From an uncultured Collinsella sp. (GTDB taxonomy: Bacteria > Actinomycetota > Coriobacteriia > Coriobacteriales > Coriobacteriaceae): 64,000 bases of DNA. The stretch is taken from contig CAAEMX010000013.1 in assembly GCA_900757185.1 (NCBI GenBank), positions 22,133 to 86,132 of the forward strand, read 5' to 3'. Below, piece after piece: positions 17,734 through 26,143 of this stretch. The notes below the pieces were generated by a model, which was not told the DNA's origin, searched no databases, and saw only the letters and a list, made by a program, of their open reading frames with translations. The position numbers and the translations under genes are program-made. Every line of letters starts with the position of its first letter. Position 1 is the stretch's first letter.

Positions 17734-17770
17734 ACCTACCAAAAAGGGACAGGTTTATTTTGGCAGGTTT
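17732..17770. repeat. AACCTACCAAAA palindrome
   Basis: Stem AAACCTACCAAAA / TTTTGGCAGGTTT (one mismatch) around AGGGACAGGTTTA. It overlaps the proA stop and belongs to the same family as the repeats at 18503 and 19755. Confidence 0.8.
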
Positions 17771-17783
17771 TATCTGCGGTTTT

Positions 17784-17812
17784 GCCGGGCGACACGTTCG
17801 CCCGGCTTTTTT
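17784..17812 (+). terminator. intrinsic terminator after proA
   Basis: Stem GCCGGGCGA / TCGCCCGGC with loop CACGT and a TTTTTT tail. Confidence 0.85.
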
Positions 17813-17904
17813 CTCCGCATAACTTTTTTGCCTTTCGGCTTGAGCCGCGGCGATATACGATAGTGACACCGTGTCCTAACATCGACTCACCTGGAGGTAT
17901 TGCC

Positions 17905-18504
17905 ATGTCCCAGACGCTCACCGCCGGAATCACCCGCGACCGCGCATTCGAACTGCTCAACGAGCACAACAAGGACCCGTTTCACATTACCCATGGCGAG
18001 ACGGTTGAGGGCACCATGCGCTACTTTGCGCGCGAGTTCGACCCCGAGAACGAGGAGTTTTGGGGCATCGTCGGCCTGCTGCACGACTTGGATTGGGAGG
18101 AGCATGAGGACGACCCCATGAACCACACCATCTATACTGCCGAGATTCTTAAGGGTGAAGGTGCGTCTCCCGAGCTCATTCGCGCCATCCAGACGCACAC
18201 GTCGGACTTCAACACCTCGCTGCCCAAACCCGAGCTGCAGATGGAAAAGATCCTGTTTGCCTGCGATGAGCTCACAGGCCTGATCGGCGCCGCCGTCATC
18301 ATGCGCCCGAGCAAGAGCGTTATGGACTTTACGACCAAGTCGCTCAAGAAGAAGTTCAAGGACAAGCGCTTTGCCGCCGGCTGCTCGCGCGACGTGATTT
18401 CGCAGGGCGCCCTGATGCTCGGCTGGGAGCTCCCCGAGCTCTTTGACCGCACCATCGCGGCCATGCAGTCCTTCGCGCCCGACCGCGACACCTTCCAGGC
18501 CTAA
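17905..18504 (+). CDS. HD-domain hydrolase
   Basis: A 199-residue soluble protein of the HD superfamily. The metal-binding His and HD pair are seen as ITHGETVEG (about residue 33) and GLLHDLDWEEHEDDP (about 61-75), with a further His in IQTHTSDF. Such small stand-alone HD proteins are phosphohydrolases of nucleotide or phosphate substrates, but the substrate is not known here. The ATG follows GGAGG. A palindrome overlaps its stop and a terminator lies beyond. Confidence 0.85.
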   Translation: MSQTLTAGITRDRAFELLNEHNKDPFHITHGETVEGTMRYFAREFDPENEEFWGIVGLLHDLDWEEHEDDPMNHTIYTAEILKGEGASPELIRAIQTHTSDFNTSLPKPELQMEKILFACDELTGLIGAAVIMRPSKSVMDFTTKSLKKKFKDKRFAAGCSRDVISQGALMLGWELPELFDRTIAAMQSFAPDRDTFQA

Positions 18505-18541
18505 CCTGCCAAAAAGGGACAGGTTTATTTTGGTAGGTTTT
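18503..18541. repeat. AACCTGCCAAAA palindrome, left flank of the RAYT gene
   Basis: AACCTGCCAAAA, then AGGGACAGGTTTA, then TTTTGGTAGGTT. The same element appears in opposite orientation at 19755-19791 on the other side of the RAYT transposase gene. Confidence 0.8.
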
Positions 18542-18547
18542 ATCTGG

Positions 18548-18592
18548 GAAAACGCTTCCGTTGGATGTTATTCAGCGGAAGCGTTTTCTGTT
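18548..18592 (+). terminator. hairpin terminator between HD and RAYT genes
   Basis: A perfect 13-bp stem GAAAACGCTTCCG / CGGAAGCGTTTTC; T-rich bases lie on both sides, so it may serve both strands. Confidence 0.7.
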
Positions 18593-18674
18593 TGACATGG
18601 TGAAGCTGGCGAATGGCGGCGCCTCGCGGCAGACAGCTGCGCTTCGCCGTATCCGTAACTCGGCAAACGCGACG

Positions 18675-19433
18675 CTACGACGCGTTCTTGATAATCCATG
18701 TTCCCAGTCCGGTCAGCAGCTGAACCTGCTTAATCGTTAGCCCTTGTTTTCGAGGCGCGAGAATCGCCTCATTGCGAAGTGGCTTGGAGGCGGATTTGAG
18801 TTCCGTCGGAGCACATCCTGCGACACTCTGCACGATTGCCGTGCCAAATTCGCATAGATCTTCCTCGCGAACCTTGGCTGTTGCGCTGGGGCGATAGGGA
18901 AGCGACGGCGTACTTTCCATGAGCCGAAGGTATGAGCGAGGTGTTGGGAATATAACACCGACAACGCTGCCGGTAACATGCGGCCGTGACCTGGCACTCA
19001 TGAGATACTCGCGATGGCTGCTCCAGGGATATTCGTCGTATGCTGCCAGTCCCGCTTTTTGTGGATTCAAATGAATGTATCGAATTGCCTCGAGTAAATA
19101 TACTTCTGACTTAATGGGCGAATCCCAAAACCGCTCCTGAAACACGTGGCCGATATGCCCCGTCCGCGCATTGTACCTGCCCGCATACGATACGGCTATC
19201 GCATGCATCGCGTCGCTCTTGCGGTCGTCCGGATCGTCGATGAGCAGATGAATGTGGTTTCCCATAAGGCACCAAGCGATAAGCTCGATATTGTGTTTGG
19301 GGAGGATCGCATCGAGGATCTGAAGCATGGCGATTCGGTCCTCGGCATCGTCAAACAGCAATTGCCCTCCGTTTCCACGCAACGTGATGTGGAAATAACC
19401 GGTTGGTGACTTTGAACGAGGTTTTCTCGGCAT
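18675..19433 (-). CDS. REP-associated tyrosine transposase (RAYT), Y1_Tnp family
   Basis: A 252-residue HUH single-strand transposase. The HUH motif is HIH at residues 60-62 within WCLMGNHIHLLIDDP. The catalytic tyrosine is probably Tyr112 in VYLLEAIRYIHLNP. A C-terminal HTH-like stretch (GLTIKQVQLLTGLG) may bind repeat DNA. RAYTs are single-copy domesticated relatives of IS200 transposases that act on REP-type palindromes. Here palindromes of one family bracket the gene in opposite orientations at 18503 and 19755. The ATG follows AAAGGAGGGG. Confidence 0.9.
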   Translation of the reverse strand: MPRKPRSKSPTGYFHITLRGNGGQLLFDDAEDRIAMLQILDAILPKHNIELIAWCLMGNHIHLLIDDPDDRKSDAMHAIAVSYAGRYNARTGHIGHVFQERFWDSPIKSEVYLLEAIRYIHLNPQKAGLAAYDEYPWSSHREYLMSARSRPHVTGSVVGVIFPTPRSYLRLMESTPSLPYRPSATAKVREEDLCEFGTAIVQSVAGCAPTELKSASKPLRNEAILAPRKQGLTIKQVQLLTGLGTWIIKNAS

Positions 19434-19675
19434 GGCCCCTCCTTTAGCTTGGATGGGCTGAAGATACCTCATTCGGGGGCTTCGGTTGTCGAGATTCAGT
19501 TCACCGACTATAGCTGCTACCTGCCGAAATATAATTGCGTTTTCAAATTGATGCTTTTTAATGGTAATTGAGCAAGACGGGCGCGCTTGTTGTGGATGCG
19601 GGCGTTGGTTACGTCGATCTGGACGGCCCTCGCGTGATGTCATCGCAAATGGGCTTCACGCATTTTTGCGGCGAT

Positions 19676-19723
19676 AGAAAAATGGTCGGGCGCTCTTAAA
19701 CAAAACGGAGCACCCGACCATTT
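19676..19723 (-). terminator. terminator downstream of carD-type gene
   Basis: On the minus strand a 16-bp stem (AAATGGTCGGGTGCTC pairing with its near-complement, one mismatch) is followed by a T run. Confidence 0.7.
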
Positions 19724-19754
19724 ACTGATTGTTTGTTGATGTTTGGCCAGATAG

Positions 19755-19791
19755 AACCTGCCAAAATAAACCTGTCCCTTTTTGGCAGGTT
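19755..19791. repeat. AACCTGCCAAAA palindrome, right flank of the RAYT gene
   Basis: The reverse-orientation partner of the repeat at 18503: AACCTGCCAAAA, TAAACCTGTCCCTT, TTTGGCAGGTT. It overlaps the stop codon of the CarD-type gene. Confidence 0.8.
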
Positions 19792-20275
19792 AGTTGAGGG
19801 CGGCTTGGGCTAGGCGGGCTTCGGCGGCCTCCTCGGTGACGCCCAATGCCACGGCGAACTCCTCGATGGAGCGGCGCTTGGCTTCCTTGAGTACACGCAT
19901 ATAGTAAGAGCTGGGCTTTTTATCGGCTTCCTCGGCCTGGCGAATGCGGTGCATCATGGTCTTTGCCACGCGGACCGTCTCGGGCGCGCCCAGCTTGAGC
20001 TGCTGCTTAAAGTGTGTCTCTTCAAGCGAGCTGTTGCGCTCGGTAAAGGTGTCGCACTCCAGCTCGTCATAGTGGCTCAGCAGATGCTCGGCATCTTGCT
20101 GAGAGATGGCGGCATGCAGACGGTCGGCCTGCGCCACGGGGTACATAAGGATCGTCTGCGCATGCCCCTGCTTGGCCTCGAGCAACAACATGGGCTGCGG
20201 CGTGTCGTCCCTAAAACCGACGACGGTGCAGACTCCCTGACCCGGATGAATGACGTGTTGACCGATTGAGAACAT
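19790..20275 (-). CDS. CarD/CdnL-family transcriptional regulator
   Basis: A 161-residue protein with an N-terminal CarD/TRCF RNA-polymerase-interacting Tudor-like domain (FSIGQHVIHPGQGVCTVVGF at residues 2-21) and a helical C-terminal DNA-binding domain (about residues 70-160). CarD/CdnL proteins bind the polymerase beta subunit and stabilise open promoter complexes. Length is typical of the short CdnL form. An ATACG-N6-CGTAT inverted repeat at 20290-20305 lies just upstream of the ATG. It ends in a shared palindrome. Confidence 0.9.
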   Translation of the reverse strand: MFSIGQHVIHPGQGVCTVVGFRDDTPQPMLLLEAKQGHAQTILMYPVAQADRLHAAISQQDAEHLLSHYDELECDTFTERNSSLEETHFKQQLKLGAPETVRVAKTMMHRIRQAEEADKKPSSYYMRVLKEAKRRSIEEFAVALGVTEEAAEARLAQAALN

Positions 20276-20521
20276 GCTACCTCCAACTTATACGAATTTA
20301 CGTATGTCTAGAATAACACGCTGACGTGCGCAAATCCTCGCTTTATGCAGGAAAAGCACACAACTCTGATAGGTAAGAGTATTCGATAAAAGACACAGCT
20401 CATTCACACCTTTATGCATTTTCAACGCGTGCATAATCTGCAGGCAGACCGGCATCTTTGAGTGACTCCATACAAGCTGTAGTCAATTTTGTGCATATGC
20501 AATTTCGATTGGCTTTACCCT

Positions 20522-20550
20522 GCGACAGTGTCCCTCGCTTGTGATAGAGT
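20522..20550 (+). promoter_or_regulatory. predicted sigma-70-type promoter of argS
   Basis: GCGACA, a 17-bp spacer, then TAGAGT (4 of 6 matches in each box). It lies about 68 bp before the argS ATG. The rest of the 342-bp gap to the CarD-type gene is AT-rich and shows no other feature. Confidence 0.5.
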
Positions 20551-20617
20551 GCTACAAACTCTGGCTTTTGCCCTACGAGTGATCAAGAGCTCGGGGGCTT
20601 TAACACAAGGAGGATCT

Positions 20618-22471
20618 ATGCCCGAGAAGATTGAAGAGCTGGTACGCGCTGCGCTTGCTGCGGCCCATGAGGCCGGCGACCTTTCCGCATTTGAACTTGA
20701 CGATTGCGCTATCGAGCGACCGGCTGACACTTCTCATGGCGAGTGGACCTCCACCATGGCCCTGAAGTCCGCCAAGCTGGCTCACTGCGCCCCGCGCAAG
20801 ATCGCCGAGGCCATCGTTGCCCATATGCCCGAGGACCCCGCGATTGAGAAGGTTGAGATCGCAGGCCCCGGCTTCATCAACTTCTACCTCTCCGTTGCCG
20901 TCAAGAATGCCATCTTTGGCGAGGCTCGCGAGAAGGGCATGGACTTCGCTAAGTCCAACGTCGGTGGTGGCCTGAAGACCCAGGTCGAGTTCGTTTCCGC
21001 CAACCCCGTCGGCCCCATGCACATCGGTCACGGCCGCTGGGCCGCGCTGGGCGATTCGCTCTGCCGTGTTATGGACCACGCCGGTTACGACATCCAGCGT
21101 GAGTTCTACATCAACGACCACGGCTCTCAGATGAACACCTTCGGCAACTCCATCAGCACGCGCTATATGCAGCTTGCCGACATCATCGCCAAGCAGGGCG
21201 TGGATATCGACGAGGCTCACAAGCTGCTGATTGCCGACCGCGACGCCTTTGTTGCCGACGAGAACGACGAGCACCCCGAGACCCATCCGTATCAGGACAA
21301 CTTTGCCGAGACCCTGGGCAAGGACTCCTACGGCGGCGACTACATCATCGACGAGGCCGCCGAGTTCTGGCGCACCGACGGCGACAAGTGGGTCGACGCC
21401 GATCCGCAGGAGCGCATGGAGAGCTTCCGCGAGCGCGGCTACGTAAAGATGGTCGACAACATGCGCGACCTCTGCCACGCCGTCAACTGCGACTTCGATC
21501 GTTGGTACTCCGAGCGTTCGCTGTACGTGAAGGACACCGAGGGCGAGACCGCCGGTACCTCTGCCGTCGACCGCGCTTTTGAGAAGCTCGACAAGATGGG
21601 CTACCTCTACACCAAGGACGGCGCCCTGTGGTTCCGCTCCACCGACCTGGGCGATGACAAGGACCGCGTCCTGATCAAGTCCGATGGCGAGTACACCTAC
21701 TTCGCCTCCGATGTTGCCTATCACTGGGATAAGTTCCAGCGCGTCGACCACGTCATCGACATCTGGGGCGCCGACCACCACGGCTACATCGAGCGCGTCC
21801 GCTGCGTCTGTGACGCTCTTGGCTATCCCGGCAAGTTTGAGGTTCTGCTGGGCCAGCTCGTCAACCTGCTGCGCAACGGCAAGCCCGTCCGTATGTCCAA
21901 GCGCAAGGGCACCATGGTGACCCTGCAGGAACTCGTCGACGAGGTCGGCTCCGACGCCGCTCGCTACACGCTCATCTCCAAGAGCTCCAACCAGATGGTC
22001 GACTTCGACATCGAGGCCGTCAAGAAGCGCGACAACTCCAACCCGGTGTACTACGTGCAGTACGCTCACGCTCGCGTGTGCTCCATCCTGCGCCGTGCCG
22101 CCGACGTTACTGCCGAGCAGGCCGCCGAGATGGGCATGAAGGCCGTCGCCGCCAAGGCCATCGGTGAGAACGTCGATTACTCGCTGCTGACCGACCCGAC
22201 CGAGCTCGCCCTGTCGCGTAAGCTCAACGAGCTCACCGACCTGATTGCCAGCTGCGCTCGCGATCGCGCCCCGTTCCGCCTGACGCACTTTGCCGAGGAG
22301 CTCGCCGGCGACTTCCACAGCTTCTACGCCGCCTGCCAGGTTCTGCCGAGCGAGGGCCGTCCCGTCGACCCCGAGCTCTCGCGCGCCCGTCTGGCCGCCT
22401 GCGACGCCGTCCGCGTGACGCTCGCCCTGGTGCTTACCCTCGTTGGCGTTTCCGCGCCCGAGCAGATGTAA
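20618..22471 (+). CDS. argS: arginyl-tRNA synthetase
   Basis: A 617-residue class I synthetase charging tRNA-Arg. Visible are the N-terminal Add-1 tRNA-binding domain (about residues 1-110), the HIGH motif in VSANPVGPMHIGHGRWAALGDS (about 126-147), the KMSKS-equivalent RMSKRKGTMVTLQEL (about 427-441) and the C-terminal anticodon-binding DALR domain. The ATG at 20618 follows AAGGAGG; the longer open frame upstream contains the promoter. A strong terminator follows. Confidence 0.96.
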   Translation: MPEKIEELVRAALAAAHEAGDLSAFELDDCAIERPADTSHGEWTSTMALKSAKLAHCAPRKIAEAIVAHMPEDPAIEKVEIAGPGFINFYLSVAVKNAIFGEAREKGMDFAKSNVGGGLKTQVEFVSANPVGPMHIGHGRWAALGDSLCRVMDHAGYDIQREFYINDHGSQMNTFGNSISTRYMQLADIIAKQGVDIDEAHKLLIADRDAFVADENDEHPETHPYQDNFAETLGKDSYGGDYIIDEAAEFWRTDGDKWVDADPQERMESFRERGYVKMVDNMRDLCHAVNCDFDRWYSERSLYVKDTEGETAGTSAVDRAFEKLDKMGYLYTKDGALWFRSTDLGDDKDRVLIKSDGEYTYFASDVAYHWDKFQRVDHVIDIWGADHHGYIERVRCVCDALGYPGKFEVLLGQLVNLLRNGKPVRMSKRKGTMVTLQELVDEVGSDAARYTLISKSSNQMVDFDIEAVKKRDNSNPVYYVQYAHARVCSILRRAADVTAEQAAEMGMKAVAAKAIGENVDYSLLTDPTELALSRKLNELTDLIASCARDRAPFRLTHFAEELAGDFHSFYAACQVLPSEGRPVDPELSRARLAACDAVRVTLALVLTLVGVSAPEQM

Positions 22472-22517
22472 TCTGCGGGTCATTTGACCGTGTAGGTTCG
22501 GCTTTGCTGAACCCTAT

Positions 22518-22552
22518 AAGCCCGATCTCCATGCGGAGGTCGGGCTTTTTTC
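22518..22552 (+). terminator. argS terminator
   Basis: Stem AAGCCCGATCTCC / GGAGGTCGGGCTT with loop ATGC and a TTTTTT tail. Confidence 0.9.
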
Positions 22553-22609
22553 GTTTGGCGGGGCTTTTAGGCGTGTTGGAAAATGCTACCAAATCGCAAC
22601 TATACCGGT

Positions 22610-22740
22610 TTACGGGGCTGAATCGCTGCCTGGCGACCATAGCGACAGCAGTGAAAATAAAACCGCAGCTAGACGGTTTATTGTTTCTTGAAAATGCAGG
22701 GTATGGTTGGCTTGCAGCATTCTGGCCCCGTAATCCGGCG
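22610..22740. repeat. palindromic MITE-like element, copy 1
   Basis: Imperfect inverted arms of about 35 bp: TTACGGGGC...ACCATAGC at 22611-22646 and its decayed complement at about 22702-22735. Between them is a core with AAAACCGCAGCTAGACGG and TTATTGTTTCTTGAAAATG. The core is shared with copy 2 at 22836. No plausible gene overlaps it. Confidence 0.55.
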
Positions 22741-22835
22741 TAGTTTTGAAAATTGTCCCTTGGGGACGGAGGAAAATGGATCATTTTTGTCTCGCGGAGG
22801 GGTGGCGGGATACCGTCCGCCGCGAATCGTGCTCA

Positions 22836-22970
22836 TCTCCTACGTTTGGACGCATATCCCGAACCATGCCGAAAAGTACGATATTAAAACCGCAGGTAGC
22901 AGACTCGTTGTTTATGAAAAAAACAAGGGTATGGTCAGGGGCTCGGGTGCAAACGTAGTAGATGGGCGCG
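22836..22970. repeat. palindromic MITE-like element, copy 2
   Basis: Imperfect inverted arms of about 37 bp: CATCTCCTACGTTTGGAC at the left end and GTGCAAACGTAGTAGATG at the right end, reverse complements with few mismatches. The core AAAACCGCAGGTAG...TTGTTTATGAAAAA...GGGTATGG matches copy 1. The region 22553-23088 holds these two elements and a tail related to the repeat at 2064, and no gene I can support. Confidence 0.6.
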
Positions 22971-23088
22971 ATTCGTGGCGCGGCTATTCCGGGTGCCACG
23001 GCTTCACTCCTCTGGCGCGACATTTCAAGGCGCTTTTGAGGAGGAGTGTCCCTGATGACTGGGCGTTTAAGAACGTCCAATGACTAAG

Positions 23089-23116
23089 TTGCAGGTGGTT
23101 GCGGTTGTGTTACACT
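23089..23116 (+). promoter_or_regulatory. predicted rho promoter
   Basis: TTGCAG, a 16-bp spacer, then TACACT, giving a leader of about 135 nt before the rho start. The -35 match is weak. Confidence 0.45.
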
Positions 23117-23221
23117 AACGCAGCGTATATGACGCAATCATCTCGATACAGATCAATGATATCCGTCGTTTTGAACGGAACTAGACTGTTTAGCCGCCCT
23201 GAAGGTTTATGCAGGGAGCAT

Positions 23222-23290
23222 GTGATTACAGGGCTTGAAAAGAAAGTTGAGCAAACACTGTGTCTGATCAACAGCAAGAAAACGAAATAA
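23222..23290 (+). CDS. possible leader peptide overlapping the rho start
   Basis: A 22-residue open frame starting GTG after AGGGAG and ending in TAA at 23290, 31 bases inside the rho frame. The rho GTG itself has only a weak ribosome site, so translation of this short frame could feed ribosomes to rho or modulate it. This is speculative; the product is lysine-rich and of no known family. Confidence 0.25.
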   Translation: MITGLEKKVEQTLCLINSKKTK

Positions 23291-25830
23291 CGACGACGCA
23301 GGCCGCTCCCGCTGTACCGGTTGCGTCGGACCAGGTCGCGGCGCCCGCGCAAGCCTCGGCTCCTGAGACGCCTAAGGCTGCTTCGACGCCTATGCCTGTG
23401 GCGGCTGAGAAGGCCGTGCCTGCAACTGGTGAGGAGGCTGCTCCGGCAAAGCCCATGCGTACGCGCCGCACGGCCAAGCCTACCGCTGACGGCGAGGAGG
23501 TCACCAAGCCCAAGCGCCGTACCACGCGCACGACGCGCGTCAAGCGCACCGTTGCAGCTGATTCCTCGGCGCCGATTTCCGATGAGGTCGCGCAGGCACG
23601 TGCGTTGGCGCAGATTAGCGAGGCTCAGGTGGTGCGCGCCCGCCGTCGTGCTGCCGAGCGCGAGGCCGCGGCTCTGACCGAGCTTGCAGCTCCGTCTGTG
23701 CCCGAGACGCCTGCCGCCACCGAGACCCCTGTCGCCGACCAGCCGACCGAGAAGCCGGTACCGCGCACACGCCGCCGCACGGCTGCTAAGGCCGAGCAGG
23801 TTGCTGAACAGGTAACCCCCGAGCTCACTGAGGCTTCGGTCCGTTCCGCGGCAGGGGAGGGCACATCGCCTGTTGAGCCCGCTGTGCCTGTCGAGGCCAG
23901 CGAAGTTCCCGTTGTCGATCCGGCTTTGCGCCCGCACCGTCGCGGTCGCAAGCCCAAGGCCTTTGTCGAGGCAGAGAAGGCCGCAGCAGCAGCCGCCGCC
24001 GCTCGGGATGCTGCGGCGACCGCCGAGTCTGCAACCGCTGCCGATGCACCCGTCCAGGATGCTACGACTTCCGAGGCCGCTCCCGCCGATGCCGAGCCCG
24101 CCGATGTCCGTCCCGGTCGCAGCCGTCGTACTGCTGCTAAGCGCACGTCCAAGGCCAAGGCTGCCAAGAAGGGTGCGTCCGAGGATTCTGCCGAGACGAC
24201 CGCCGATGCGTCGACTGATGTCGCCAAGGCCCAGGACGTCGAACAGCCTGCGTCCGAGAAGCCCAAGCGCGGTCGTAAGAAGTCCGTTAAGGCCAAGGCG
24301 TCCGAGCAGCAGGATGTCGAAGCGCAGGTTGATTCTGGCGCCGAGGCCAATGACGCCGCTGCGGCCAATGTTGGCACCGCCGCAACCGATGGTGCCGCCC
24401 CCGCTGAGGGCGAAGACGGCACTCGTCCCAACCGTCGCCAGCACAAGCGCAACGACGAGCGCAACGAGCGTAAGGACGACCGCAACAACGACCGTCGCAA
24501 CCGCCAGCGCGATCGCAAACAGCGCAACAAGGAGCGTAATGCCGCTCCCACCGAGCCCACGCTTTCGCGCGAGGAACTCGCGGCCATGAAGGTCGCTGAG
24601 CTGCGCGAGAAGGCTAAGGAGTTCGAGATCGAGACGACCGGCAAGAAGAAGGCCGAGCTCGTCGAGGAAATCTACGTCACCGCTGCGAAGGCCGAGGGCT
24701 TCCGCGACATCAAGGGCATTCTGCAGATTCGCCCGGACAGCTCCGGCATCATCCACGCCCATGGCTACATGAAGTCCAACGACGACGCCTTCGTGCCCGC
24801 CTACCTCATCCGCTCCGCGCGCCTGCGCACGGGCGACGTCATCGAGGGCTCGCTGCGTCCTTCGCGCGGCGGCGACAAGCGCGCCGGCCTCGCCAAAATC
24901 ACGACCGTCAACGGTCTGGACCCCGAGCAGATTCGCAACCGTCCCAAGTTCGGCGACCTCACCCCGGTCTATCCCAACGAGCCGCTGCGCATGGAGCACG
25001 GCAAGGACTCTATTACCGGCCGCGCCATCGACATCGTGTCGCCGATCGGCAAGGGCCAGCGTGGCCTGATCGTGTCCCCGCCCAAGGCCGGCAAGACCAC
25101 GATCCTCAAGAAGATCTGCCAGTCCATCTCGATTAACAACCCCGAGGTGCACCTCATCTGCCTGCTCGTCGACGAGCGCCCCGAAGAGGTCACCGATATG
25201 CAGCGTTCCATCAAGGGCGAGGTTGTGGCGTCGACCTTCGATATGCCCGCCGACAACCACACTCGCGTGGCAGAGCTCGTTATCGAGCGCGCCAAGCGCA
25301 TCGTGGAGCTGGGCGGCGATGTTGTGGTGGTGCTCGACTCCATCACGCGTCTTGCCCGCGCCTACAACTTGGCGGCGCCCGCCTCAGGCCGCATCCTTTC
25401 GGGCGGCGTCGATTCGGCGGCACTGTATCCTCCCAAGCGCTTCCTGGGCGCAGCCCGTAATATCGAGAACGGTGGCTCGCTCACCATCCTGGCCTCTGCC
25501 CTCATCGACACCGGTTCCAAGATGGACGAGGTCATCTTTGAGGAGTTCAAGGGCACCGGCAACATGGAGCTTAAGCTCGACCGCGACCTGGCCGACCGCC
25601 GCATCTTCCCGGCTATCGACCCCGTTGCCTCCGGTACGCGTAACGAGGACCTGTTGGTCGACGAGCAGATGCGTCCGTTTGTCTTTGGTCTGCGTCGCAT
25701 TCTTGCCGGCATGAACAACACCGAGCGCGCAGCCGCATCGTTTATCAAGGGTCTTAAGGGCACCAACACCAACCAGGAATTCTTGGTGCGTTCGGCCAAA
25801 AAACACAGCGACTACGAGCAGACGTTCTAG
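23260..25830 (+). CDS. rho: transcription termination factor Rho with long disordered N-terminus
   Basis: An 856-residue Rho, about twice the E. coli length. Residues 1 to about 430 are low-complexity Ala/Pro/Glu/Lys/Arg sequence with repeated RRRT-type basic patches, ending in an Arg/Asn-rich block (RNERKDDRNNDRRNRQRDRK). The core follows: Rho N-terminal helical domain (LSREELAAMKVAELREKAKE, about 434), cold-shock RNA-binding fold (DIKGILQIRPDSSGIIHAHGY), Walker A SPPKAGKTTILKK (about 605) and Walker B VVVVLDSITRLAR. Long insertions of this kind are known in actinobacterial and Bacteroides Rho and are linked to RNA binding or condensates. GTG start. Confidence 0.95.
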   Translation: MSDQQQENEITTTQAAPAVPVASDQVAAPAQASAPETPKAASTPMPVAAEKAVPATGEEAAPAKPMRTRRTAKPTADGEEVTKPKRRTTRTTRVKRTVAADSSAPISDEVAQARALAQISEAQVVRARRRAAEREAAALTELAAPSVPETPAATETPVADQPTEKPVPRTRRRTAAKAEQVAEQVTPELTEASVRSAAGEGTSPVEPAVPVEASEVPVVDPALRPHRRGRKPKAFVEAEKAAAAAAAARDAAATAESATAADAPVQDATTSEAAPADAEPADVRPGRSRRTAAKRTSKAKAAKKGASEDSAETTADASTDVAKAQDVEQPASEKPKRGRKKSVKAKASEQQDVEAQVDSGAEANDAAAANVGTAATDGAAPAEGEDGTRPNRRQHKRNDERNERKDDRNNDRRNRQRDRKQRNKERNAAPTEPTLSREELAAMKVAELREKAKEFEIETTGKKKAELVEEIYVTAAKAEGFRDIKGILQIRPDSSGIIHAHGYMKSNDDAFVPAYLIRSARLRTGDVIEGSLRPSRGGDKRAGLAKITTVNGLDPEQIRNRPKFGDLTPVYPNEPLRMEHGKDSITGRAIDIVSPIGKGQRGLIVSPPKAGKTTILKKICQSISINNPEVHLICLLVDERPEEVTDMQRSIKGEVVASTFDMPADNHTRVAELVIERAKRIVELGGDVVVVLDSITRLARAYNLAAPASGRILSGGVDSAALYPPKRFLGAARNIENGGSLTILASALIDTGSKMDEVIFEEFKGTGNMELKLDRDLADRRIFPAIDPVASGTRNEDLLVDEQMRPFVFGLRRILAGMNNTERAAASFIKGLKGTNTNQEFLVRSAKKHSDYEQTF

Positions 25831-26143
25831 GTTGTCATCCACACGCAGCGATAGTCATCAATGCGATAAAGGGTCGGGGCTTTGAGCCTCGGCCCTTTTC
25901 CATATCGCCGCTCCGCGCTTATTTTTAACCATAAGACCGACGAGCAGCAGGTTTCCCGTTTCAATCCGACATCGTCGCTTGCAATCGACGGGGCGGTTTC
26001 GCATAATAGCTTTTAAGCTTCGCGACGGAAAACGCAGATGAAACGAACCATATACCGTTGCTTTGGGGCATAGCCCCGCTTCATCTTCTCTCGCGCAGCC
26101 AACTGAATGATGCGATTTGGGTGCTGGAAGATGGGGAGAGCTC
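25831..26143 (+). other. intergenic region with rho terminator
   Basis: A hairpin at 25871-25894 (GGGTCGGGGC, loop TTTGA, GCCTCGGCCC) with a TTTT tail terminates rho. The remaining bases up to 26143 show no gene, RNA fold or repeat that I can support. Confidence 0.7.

Noticed and set aside
20600..22483. 627-codon minus-strand frame opposite argS
   Set aside because: Val/Gly/Leu-rich shadow produced by GC3 bias, no start signal; argS is certain.
22504..23083. Short open frames in the argS-rho gap
   Set aside because: They run through palindromic elements, have no ribosome sites and no family resemblance.
23110..25260. 716-codon open frame on the minus strand across rho
   Set aside because: It mirrors the GC-rich codon pattern of rho, is Gly/Leu/Arg low complexity, and has no ribosome site or family motif.
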